From Polaromonas sp. YR568 (GTDB lineage Bacteria > Pseudomonadota > Gammaproteobacteria > Burkholderiales > Burkholderiaceae_C): a stretch of DNA of 64,000 nt. The position numbers and the translations under genes are program-made. Positions within the stretch are counted from its first letter, which is position 1, and every line of letters starts with the position of its first letter. Below the pieces are notes generated by a model. The model saw nothing but the letters and a program-made list of their open reading frames with translations, made no database searches and was not told the origin of the DNA. Below are positions 51,368-60,500 of the stretch, one piece after another. The DNA lies in contig NZ_FPBM01000011.1 in NCBI RefSeq assembly GCF_900116715.1, positions 1 to 64,000 on the forward strand. The letters run 5' to 3'.

Positions 51368-53500
51368 ATGTCGTCACCCTCTCCCGCGTCCTCCGCTGCG
51401 TCCCCCATCGCCTCTGGCCTGAACCTCGCCCAGCAAGAAGCCGTCAATTACCTGCATGGCCCCTGCCTGGTGCTGGCCGGCGCCGGTTCGGGCAAGACGC
51501 GGGTGATCACGCACAAGATAGGTCGGCTGATCCAGTCGGGGCTCAAGCCCGAGCAGATCGCCGCGATCACCTTTACCAACAAGGCCGCCGCCGAAATGCG
51601 TGAGCGGGCCAAGGCACTGATCGGCAAAAGCGCCAAGGGCGTGCTGGTCTGCACCTTCCATGCGCTGGGTGTGCGCATGCTGCGCCAGGACGGCGCGGCG
51701 CTGGGCCTCAAACCCCAGTTCTCCATCCTCGACAGCGACGACGTGACCAGCATTCTGAAAGACGCCGGCGGCAGCACCGATGCGGCCACGGCGCGGCAAT
51801 GGCAGTGGACCATCAGCCTCTGGAAGAACATGGGCCTCAATGCGGCTGAGGCCATGGCGCAGGCCAATGGCGATGAAGAACGCGCCATCGCCCGCGTGAT
51901 GGCGCACTATGAAGAACGCCTGACAGCCTACCAAAGCGTCGACTTCGACGACCTGGTGGGTTTGCCGCTCAAGCTGCTGCGCGAGCACGACAGCGTGCGC
52001 ACCAAGTGGCAGGACTCTTTGGGCCATGTGCTGGTCGATGAATACCAGGACACCAACGCCACGCAATACGAAATGCTCAAGCTGCTGGTGGGCCCGCGCG
52101 GGCGCTTCACCGCGGTGGGCGACGACGACCAGTCCATCTACGGCTGGCGCGGCGCCACGCTGGACAATCTGAAGAAGCTGCCGCAGGACTATCCCAACCT
52201 CAAGGTCGTGAAGCTCGAGCAGAACTACCGCTCCACCAGCGCCATCCTGCGCGCGGCCAACAATGTGATTGGCCCCAATCCCAAGCTCTTTCCCAAGACA
52301 CTGTTCAGCGAGCTTGGTGAAGGTGAGCCGGTGCGTGTGATCGATTGCGACAGCGAAGAGCACGAGGCCGAGCGTGTAGTGGCCCGCATCCAGAGCCTGC
52401 GCGCCGAAGGCAGCCTGCAGGCCGAAGGCGGGCAGTTCAAGGAGTGGAAAGACTTTTGTGTGCTCTACCGCGCCAACCACCTGGCCAAACCTTTCGAGAA
52501 AGCCTTTCGCAAGGCCAACATTCCCTACAAGGTCTCAGGTGGGCAAAGCTTTTTTGACCGTGCGGAGATCAAGGACCTGTGCTGCTGGATGCGCCTGCTC
52601 GTCAACAACAACGACGACCCGGCGTTTATGCGCGCGGTGACCACGCCCAAGCGCGGCATAGGCCACACCACGCTGGGCGCTTTAGGCAACTTTGCCAGCC
52701 AGTCCAAACAAAGCCTGTTTGAAGCGCTTTTCAGCAACTCGCTGGGCTCGGTGCTGCCGGCCAAGGCGGTCGGCTCGCTGCACGAATTTGGCCGTTACCT
52801 CAACGACCTCGAGTACCGCGCCAAACGCACCGTGGGCGCCGAAGACGCGCGCGCCTTTCTGAACGACTGGCTCAAGGAAATCGATTACGAAAAACACCTG
52901 TACGACGGCGAAGACAGCGAAAAGCTGGCTGCCGCGCGCTGGACCAACGTGATGGATTTTTGCGACTGGGTGGCCCAGCGCTGCGGCGGGCAGATCGACG
53001 ACACCTCAGGCGCAGTCGTGGCTGCCGAAACCAAAACCATGCTGGAAGTGGTGCAGACGATTGCGCTGCTCTCGACCATCAGCGAACGCGAGGGCGACCA
53101 GAACGTGGTGACGCTTTCCACCCTGCACGCCGCCAAAGGGCTGGAGTGGCCGCATGTGGTGCTGGCCGGCGTCAACGAGGGCCTGCTGCCCTTCAAGCTC
53201 GAAGACGACGACGGCAGCAACACCGACAACATCGCACTGCGCCTGCAGGAAGAGCGCCGCCTGATGTACGTGGGCATCACCCGCGCACAGCGCACGCTGG
53301 CGGTGAACTGGCTGCGCAAACGCAAAAAAGGCCGCGACATGATTCCCGGTGCGCCCAGCCGCTTCATCGCCGAGATGGCGCTGGACAAGGCCACGGTGAA
53401 AGAAGATCCGCGCGAAAAGCTCAAGGCTTTGCGTGCGGAGTTTGCCAAGAAGTCAGCGGATGGGATTGCGGCGGCTGCCGCGGCGGCAGAGACGCGCTAG
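51368..53500 (+). CDS. rep: ATP-dependent DNA helicase Rep
   Basis: A 710-residue superfamily 1A helicase, closer to Rep than to UvrD: LNLAQQEAVNYLHGPCLVLAGAGSGKTRVI is the Rep-like N-terminus with Walker A, VDEYQDTNATQYE is motif II, and VGDDDQSIYGWRGA and LEQNYRSTS are motifs III-IV. VTLSTLHAAKGLEWP and MYVGITRAQR are motifs V-VI. Rep moves 3'-5' and clears proteins ahead of the replication fork. The repeat array begins 3 bases after the stop. Confidence 0.95.
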   Translation: MSSPSPASSAASPIASGLNLAQQEAVNYLHGPCLVLAGAGSGKTRVITHKIGRLIQSGLKPEQIAAITFTNKAAAEMRERAKALIGKSAKGVLVCTFHALGVRMLRQDGAALGLKPQFSILDSDDVTSILKDAGGSTDAATARQWQWTISLWKNMGLNAAEAMAQANGDEERAIARVMAHYEERLTAYQSVDFDDLVGLPLKLLREHDSVRTKWQDSLGHVLVDEYQDTNATQYEMLKLLVGPRGRFTAVGDDDQSIYGWRGATLDNLKKLPQDYPNLKVVKLEQNYRSTSAILRAANNVIGPNPKLFPKTLFSELGEGEPVRVIDCDSEEHEAERVVARIQSLRAEGSLQAEGGQFKEWKDFCVLYRANHLAKPFEKAFRKANIPYKVSGGQSFFDRAEIKDLCCWMRLLVNNNDDPAFMRAVTTPKRGIGHTTLGALGNFASQSKQSLFEALFSNSLGSVLPAKAVGSLHEFGRYLNDLEYRAKRTVGAEDARAFLNDWLKEIDYEKHLYDGEDSEKLAAARWTNVMDFCDWVAQRCGGQIDDTSGAVVAAETKTMLEVVQTIALLSTISEREGDQNVVTLSTLHAAKGLEWPHVVLAGVNEGLLPFKLEDDDGSNTDNIALRLQEERRLMYVGITRAQRTLAVNWLRKRKKGRDMIPGAPSRFIAEMALDKATVKEDPREKLKALRAEFAKKSADGIAAAAAAAETR

Positions 53501-53503
53501 CCT

Positions 53504-53620
53504 GTTGAATTGTGCTGAAGCCTGCCTCATTCTTTCCATTAAATTCTGACCTACTCTCATTGTTAGGAATAGGCAGGGTCTACGTGGATCAGGCTTGAAC
53601 GGGAATTACTGTTCTAACTG
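53504..53620 (+). repeat. Degenerate partial copy (A) of the 187-bp inverted-repeat element
   Basis: It begins GTTGAATTG-TGCTGAAGCCTG like the other copies and ends with GGGAATTACTGTTCTAACTG, which matches the later part of copy C (54387-54572). The middle third and the right terminal repeat are missing, and it runs straight into copy B. It starts 3 bases after the rep stop. Confidence 0.65.
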
Positions 53621-53807
53621 GTGTTGAATTGCGCTGGAGCCTGAACCAATCTTTTCATCAACTCCGCACCCACACTCCTTGGTCACGATGTAGGCGGCGC
53701 CCCTAGATTTCGCTGCTTTCAGAGGCTAGCAAGGTAGCGCTTATGTGGGTCAGACTTGGATAGAAATTCCCGCGCTAACCGGGTCAGATCTCAGCGGAAT
53801 TCAACAC
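53621..53807 (+). repeat. Inverted-repeat element, copy B (187 bp)
   Basis: Ends GTGTTGAATT (53621-53630) and AATTCAACAC (53798-53807) are perfect reverse complements, and the wider 27-bp ends (53621-53647, 53781-53807) pair at 21 of 27 positions. It aligns with copy C over its whole length, e.g. CACGATGTAG, CCCCTAGATTTC and GCTAGCAAGGTAG. No transposase is present. It resembles a MITE or other structured mobile element. The right end encodes the last residues and stop of the small minus-strand gene at 53784. Confidence 0.85.
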
Positions 53808-54032
53808 TCCATTCGCATCTAAAACGGCCAGTGCCCTCGTGTATGTCTTCTGTCCTTCTATTTCGACCACTACAGAGCGTTGGATACGGAGGCTGTACTT
53901 AGATGATTTCATGGTTTTCCTAATGGGTAGAAGGTAGTGCGTTGATTCTTTGCATCCCAATAAAATTGGATATCTATGCCGCCCGTCTTCATATTCATAG
54001 TGTGACCTACAGGCCCTAGAGAGGTGACTCAA
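53784..54032 (-). CDS. Small hypothetical protein, C-terminus supplied by element B
   Basis: An 82-residue reading frame with lower G+C. Its start is a TTG overlapping the upstream gene's stop by 4 bases (TTGA), so it may be translationally coupled; an internal ATG at 53912 is possible. The last codons (GVLNSAEI and TGA at 53784-53786) come from the terminal repeat of copy B, so the original 3' end was probably replaced or truncated. The middle has RIQRSVVVEIEGQKTYTRA. Family not recognised. Confidence 0.5.
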   Translation of the reverse strand: MSHLSRACRSHYEYEDGRHRYPILLGCKESTHYLLPIRKTMKSSKYSLRIQRSVVVEIEGQKTYTRALAVLDANGVLNSAEI

Positions 54033-54373
54033 TCACGCAAGTACCACCAAGAACAATACAAATTTGGCTCGAGAGTCACTTCGGCCTCTGATTTCCCGCC
54101 GGGAGTATCAAATACAACATGAATACCTGAACCTCTTTGAGTGGAGCGAATTTCTATCAAGCTTGCATTTTCCGAAGACACGGAGACCATCTCTTGGCCA
54201 GCAGATCTCAAAACGACCTGAAACGATTCAGAAACGGCACTGAAGGAAAAATCTAATTCACTTGCACCGTTGTTCGACGTTTTTACGTACCGGCAGTAAG
54301 CCATTGACGCATCAACTTCAACAGGCTCAATCCCAAAAGACTGCAAGAAGTCCAATTCGCTAGGAAATTTCAT
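54029..54373 (-). CDS. Small lower-GC protein between two elements; orphan immunity-like candidate
   Basis: A 114-residue protein from ATG 54373, 14 bases from the edge of copy C, with AGAGAAG upstream. The frame is open to 54445, but those residues are inside copy C and lack support. Sequence begins MKFPSELDFLQSFGIEPVEV and ends CSWWYLRD; it is acidic and beta-rich, without signal or membrane helix. Its place directly downstream of the truncated TpsA gene suggests a polymorphic-toxin immunity protein, but no family is recognised. The next small gene overlaps by 4 bases. Confidence 0.6.
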   Translation of the reverse strand: MKFPSELDFLQSFGIEPVEVDASMAYCRYVKTSNNGASELDFSFSAVSESFQVVLRSAGQEMVSVSSENASLIEIRSTQRGSGIHVVFDTPGGKSEAEVTLEPNLYCSWWYLRD

Positions 54374-54386
54374 TTTTCTTCTCTTA

Positions 54387-54572
54387 GTGTTGAATTGCAT
54401 TGAGGTTTGATCCAATCTTTCCATCAACTCTTGACCCAGACTCATTGATCACGATGTAGACGCCTCCCCTAGATTTCTCTGCCTTCAAAGCTAGCAAGGT
54501 AGAGTCTAGGCGGGCGACGATTGGATGGAAATTACTGCTTTAACCGGATCAAATTTCGACGGAATTCAACAC
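54387..54572 (+). repeat. Inverted-repeat element, copy C (186 bp)
   Basis: The 10-bp ends GTGTTGAATT and AATTCAACAC (54563-54572) are perfect reverse complements; the 27-bp ends pair at 22 of 27. Positions 20-27 of the ends differ from copy B but still pair with each other (TTTGATCC on both sides), which is covariation. The right end overlaps the last 7 bases of the TpsA gene and provides its stop codon (54566-54568). Confidence 0.85.
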
Positions 54573-57500
54573 GCGGTGTTCTGGATGTCTGCGACGGTCA
54601 GGGTGCCGCCGGTTTTGAAGCTGTTTTTCTGGGCATTGACGGCCTGGGTGTCGCTGGCGATGACGCTGCCCAGAAGGGCGGTATTGCCCGCTACGCTGAC
54701 CTGGAAGCCGCCGCTTCCAGCCTTGATGCCGCTTTGCTCACCGACGCTATTGAAGTTACTGTTGATATTGCTCTTGGAGGCGTTGAAGCTGCCGCTCATG
54801 TTGCCCCAACCCACGCTCACCGAGCCACCCATGCTCTTTTGTTCGCTGGTGTAGGTGCTGGTGTCTTGTAAAGAGGCAATGTTGAGGTTGCCGCCCACAT
54901 CGGCTTTGACCTGGTTGGCCTTGACTACCGCGCCTTGCAGCGTGGTGTCGCCGCCGCTGGTGATGCTGACCTGCTCGCCGGCCTTGACCTGGGTGTTGGT
55001 GTAGAAGGTGTCTGCCCCGTCGCCCCGGCCTTTGCCGCCGCTGGCGCTGGCGTTGAACAGCAAGCCGCTGGTGCCGTAGCTGATGCCCAGGCTGCCGGAG
55101 CTGTTGCTGTTGGTGCTGTTCTGGCTGGCGGTGTTTTGTGCAGCGAGGAGCTTGACCTGGTTGTCCGCCAGCAGCTGCACTGCTCGGCCGGCTTCTATGT
55201 TGCTGCCTTGAATGGTAAGGTTGCTGTCTGCGCCTGCACCGGTGGCAGCGATGGTGATGGTGCCGCCTGCGGTGACGGCGCTGCCCCGGCCTGTGTTGCT
55301 TTGGCTGAGCGAGTTGCTCTGGCTCTGGCTGCTGCCTATGCTGATGGCGACGTTGATGCCGCCTGCTTTGTCGGCGTCGTTGGCGTCGCGGCTGGTGGTC
55401 TTGCCGTCGGCATCTTTACCGGTGACTATCTGGCCCTCTTTGTCACCGATCTTGACGCCCTGCCCGGCCTTGATCGCGTCATAAGCGCTCTTGCCGGCCA
55501 GACCGGCGTTGGCCAATGCCAAGACTTGTGCGCGGCTGTCTTTGGTGTTACTGGTCGCTTCGCTCATCTTGTCGATGGTCTGCATGGCGCTGATGACGGG
55601 CGAGGTGACTTCCAGTGTCAGGCCGGTCTGCTTGAATTTCTGCTCGGTCTCGCTACGGCTGGTTTCGCGGGCCTCAACAATGTCGACCTTCTTGGCGACG
55701 ATGGTGACGTCGCCGCCCGGGGCCATCACGTCACTGCCGACCTGCTTGTACGCCTCATTGGCCACCAGGGTGACGTTGCCGCCAATGCTGCCCACGGTGC
55801 TGGCGGCGGCGGTGGTGCCGCGGTTCTTCTGCTCGGTGGATTGTTCACGCGTGCCGACGGTGATGCCGGCGCCGCCGCCGTCGAGCAGGCCGGACTCTAT
55901 CTTTTCATGGAAGGAGGTGGAGCCGCTGGTGTTCTGCGCGGCCTCGATGCTCAAGTTGTTGCCGGCGGCCAGGGTGGTGCCGGTGTCGCTGATGACGGTG
56001 GAGCCTTTGACGTTGATGTCTTTACCGGCCACCACGGTGACGGTGTTACCGCCGAAGCTGGAGCCGACGGCATTGTTCTGCTCGCTGGTGCGGCGCTCGG
56101 TGGTGGTGCTGGAGCTGAAGAGGTCGCCCTCTGTGGTCTTCAGTGCAAAGCCGACGCTGTTGGTCTGCCGGCCTTCGGTGATGTTGACGTTGTTGCCTGC
56201 GCTGGCCGTGAGGTCACCGCCGGCCTGCACGTTGGCGGCCTTGGCGTTGAGGTCTTTGCCGGCAATCAGATTCAGGCGGCCGGCGGTTTGCAGCTGGCTG
56301 CCCACGTCTGTGGTCTGGTTGCTCTGCAGGAAGTGGTCTTCACCGCGGGACTGCAGGCTGCTGCTGGCGGTGGCGACGGTGCCCAGGTTGATGTTGTTGC
56401 CGGCGCTGACGACGGTACTACCGTTGGCGCCGCTGTTGGAGATGACCCCCGCGATGATGTTGGCGTCGCGCCCGGCGCTGGCCACCAGGGTGCCGCCCGG
56501 GTTGCTGACATACAGACCCGCCACACGGTCTATCCCCGTGAGGCTGAAGCTTTTGGAGCTGGTGCCGCCGGTCTGGTTGCTGGCGCTGCTGGTGGTCGTA
56601 ACGACGTTGAGGTCGCGCCCGGCGCTGGCGTTGAGGCTGGTGGCGGCAATGATTTGCCCGCCGATGTTGTTCAAATCGTTGCGGGCGGCCACGGTGAGCG
56701 CGTCACCGGTGATGCGCCCGCCCAGGTTCTGCACGTTCTCGGCGGTCAGGTTGACGACGGTGCGGCCGGCCACGGTGCCGCTGTTGCTCATGTCGCCTGC
56801 CAGGTTGATGTTGACGCTTTTGCCGGCCAGCAGGGCGCCTGTGAGTGCAAGGTCGCCGTCTTTGACGTGCACATAGACCTGGGGCACCAGGGCGCGCGTT
56901 TTGCTGCCGTCGGCGAGGGTCACTTCCTGCTCAACGAGCCAGACGATGTCGCTGGTGAGCTGGGCCATCTGCTGAGCGCTCAGGGCGATGCCGGGGCGCA
57001 GGTTGTAGGTTTGGGCATAGGTGATGCCGGCGTCCATCAGGGCTTTGTACTGGACTTCTTCACTGGTGTAGTTGCCCAGGAAGCGCTGGCCGGTGAGCTG
57101 GGCCACTTGCTCGTTGATCAAACGCTGCTCGTAGAAACCGTCGCCCAGGCGCTTTTGCGTAACGGTCGGGTCCAGCGCGAGCTGGCCCAGCATGTAGTCG
57201 CTGCCCAGCCAGGTGCGGTAGTTGGCAAAGCGCAGGTCGGTTTCGATCAGGAAGCCGCCGGCCGGATTGGGGTTGAGGCGAAAGAGGCTCGTGGTGGGGA
57301 TGCTGAGGTTGACGGGCACGGTGTGCACGCCGGCCGCGCTGAGCGCGCCAGGTGTGGTGGGGATGCTGCCGATGCTGGCGCCGGCTGCCGCGGCCACTTG
57401 CGTGCCGGTGCCGCCGGGCGCGGTAAAGCTGCGGCTTTGGAAGGCGTTGAGCGTGATGGTTTGCGGCACATCTTGCGTGTAGGGGCCGTCGCGATAGGCG

Positions 57501-60500
57501 TTGTAGTTGTAGTCGCAGCCGTCAAAGCCGCCGCAGCCTTCGTTGTAGTTGCTCCAGAAGTAGGCGGTGCCGTTGCGCTGTGCATTGACGCTGACGGTGC
57601 GGCCGCGGTTGTCGACAGCCTGGCCGGTGATGTTGAGGGCGCCGCCCGCGATGATCTGGCTCTGGTCGTTGACGAGAGCGGTGGCCGCATGCAGCGTCAT
57701 GGCGCCGGCGCTGAGGATGCGGCCCGGGCTGCTTTGTGTGATGACGGGCGTTTGCGGCGTCGAGGTGTAGTCGCGAAAGCCCTCGACGATGACGGCGTTG
57801 GCGACGACGGTCATGCGCATCGCATCAATCTGCGCCTGCAGTGCGATCCACGGGGCGGGGTCCACATCAGACGTGGTCTGCGGCCGGGCAACGCCGAAAA
57901 CATCCCACACAGGACTGCTGGCGTCGTAGCCAAAAAACGCCGCAACAGGGGTTGACACCAGGCCGTCCCGGAAGCCCGTCAGCAGATTGTGCGCAGGAAC
58001 GTAGGCGCTGGGGCCGAGAAAGTACGGCGCGTACTTGATGTCCGAGTAAGGAGCCCCCTTCAGCAGCAGGCGGCCCCTGCCGTCAACGTTGAGGTGACCG
58101 GTGTAGGGCGGTACGCCGTCTTCCGACGCCCAGCGTCCGGGGCCGCCATAGATCTGCTCCTTGCTCGTCGTGTCCCAGTAGGCGTAGCCGCCGCCAATAC
58201 CTGTCTTGTAGGTCTCGGCGCTGACCACCCAGCCCACATCGTTCGCCGTGTAATTGCCTTGCGCTGTGATGTACTCCCTGCCGCTGCCGCTGCCGCTGCC
58301 GCTGCCACTGCTGGCGCTGCCCGTCTGCACGGTGTAGGCGAAGTTGGGGTTGGTGTTGTTGATCTGGCCGGCCGTGATGGCCAGGCCGCCCAGCGACTCG
58401 ATGGTGCCGCCGCTGTTGTTGACAGCGCCGGCCTGGCCTGTGGCATGGCCGGCGCCGTCCAGGCTGCCGCCAATGGTGAGCGCATCGACCGCCGTACCGC
58501 CGCTGAAGATCAGCGCGCCTTCGCCGTTGTTCAAAGTCTGCGTACCGATGTCGAGCCGGTTACGGGCGGCGATCACGGCATCGGCACGCGTGCTGCCTAC
58601 GGTTTCGGTGCTGTTGTTGACGGTGGTGGCGGCAATGGCGACATGGTCGCCGTAGATGCGACCGGTGCCGATGTTGGTCAGGGTGGCGGCGTTGATGCGG
58701 GTCTCGGTGCCATCGATGACGCCGCGATTGGTAAAGGTGTTGGCGGCGGTGACCGTGGTGTTGACGCCGCTGATCACGCCAGTGGCGGCGTTGTTGACAT
58801 TGGCGGCTGAAGCGGCCAGGTTGCGCCCAGCCTGCAGTTTGCCGCTGTTGCTGAGGTTACCGGTGGTGGAGACGCTGACGTCGCGGTTGGCGATAACGTC
58901 GCCGGTGTTGTTGAAGTCACTGGTCAGCGTGAGCGACAAGTCCTGCTGCGACAGCAGGCTGCCGTTGCCGCCCAGGCTGGCGGCGTTGGCCGAGAGGGAA
59001 AGACCGGCAATGACGGTGCCTCCCGCATTGGTGACGGCCAGCGTCCTGGTGGCGGCCGTGTCTTGCAATGTGGCCGTGTTACCCGCACTGATCAGGCCGG
59101 CGTTATTGTTGATGCTGCCGGAGCTGGTGACGGTGGCGTTGACGCTGGTGCGTATCGCGCCCGAATCATTGGCGATCGAGGCGGCTGTGATGGCGATGTT
59201 TTTGCCCTCCACGCCCTGGTTGGCGGCGGAGGTGTTGCTGTTGACCACGCTGGCAGCGGCCAATGTGACCGTCTCATCGCTGCGGACCAGGCCGCCGGTG
59301 TTGGTGATGACGCCAGGCCCTGCGGCCACAGAGACATTGCCCACGGCCTGCAGCTGGCCGCCGCTGTTGTTGAAGCCGGTGGTGGTGAAGTCTGCAGTGG
59401 ATTCGCTGACGATCTGTCCGCCGGCGTTGCTCACATTGCCTGCGGTGGCGGTCAACGCGCTCTTCGCCCCGATAGAGCCGGTTGCGTTGTTCAGTTCGCC
59501 CGTCAGCAGGTTGACGGCGCCCTGGGACGTGATGCCGCCCGCGCCGCCGCTGTAGCCCGCAGCGTTCGTGTTTGTCAGCGTCTGGCCGTGGGTGTTGATT
59601 GCCAATGCGCCGGTGGATTGAATCAGGCCGGCGGTGTTGGTCAGCGCGCCGCTGGCTATCGTGGTGATGCCGCTGGCAGAGACGGTGCCGCCAGTGTTGT
59701 TGAACGCTTGCAGGTGGGTGTCGACGCTGATGGCTGTGCCAGTGATGGTGCTGCCGGTGTTGATCAACCCTGTGTTGCTTAGCGTGACGTTGCCGCCGGC
59801 GCTCAAACGCCCGCCCTGTGCCGCGCCGCCGGCCACGGTGTTGCTGGTGGCGCCCGTGGTGGTCACGGCGAGGTAGCCGCTCACCGAGGCGACGGTGCCG
59901 GACGCATTGGACAGGCTGGCGGCGTTGACGGTGACCGCACCGTTACCTGCAACAGTGGCTTGCGTGTTTTGCAGTGCGCCTGCCGCAGTGACAGTCAGGG
60001 TGCCGTTGGCCACGATCATGGCGCCTGCTTCATTGGCGAGGCCGGCGCCCGTGCTGATGCTGCTGTTGCCCTGGGCGCTGATGACCGCGCCGGCGCCGGT
60101 GTTGGTGATGGCGCCGGTTGTGGTGATGTAGGTATTGCCTGTGGCCTGGATTTGCCCGCTGTTGGTGAGCCACCCGTTAGCCTGTAGCACCAGATCGCCG
60201 CCGCTCGCGCCTATAACGCCGGCGTTGCGCACGCCCAGACCGGTCTCAGTGCCAATAAGGAAAATCTTGCCGGCATACATGCCGCCGACCTGGGCGACGT
60301 CAACAGCGTAAGTAGGTGCCGCGCCAGTTCCAGCGATAGGCGTGGCGCTGGTGTGGTCGGCGTTGATGTCGTTGGCGCCAGTGGCCACGCGCAGCTCTTT
60401 GGCCCAGATGCCGGCGTTGACCTGCACGGCGCGGGCGAGGATGCCGGTGTAGTCGGCCGTAGAAGTGTCCAGGCCCGCGCCGCCCACGGTGATGTTGCCG

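Noticed and set aside
53504-54572. Reading the repeats as duplicated CDI gene ends
   Set aside because: Both ends of each copy are inverted repeats and copy B has no TpsA-coding sequence beside it, so a mobile element fits better than gene duplication.
54935-57955. 1006-residue open frame on the plus strand opposite the TpsA gene
   Set aside because: Gly/Ala/Val-rich shadow of the repetitive high-GC TpsA gene; no motif or ribosome site.
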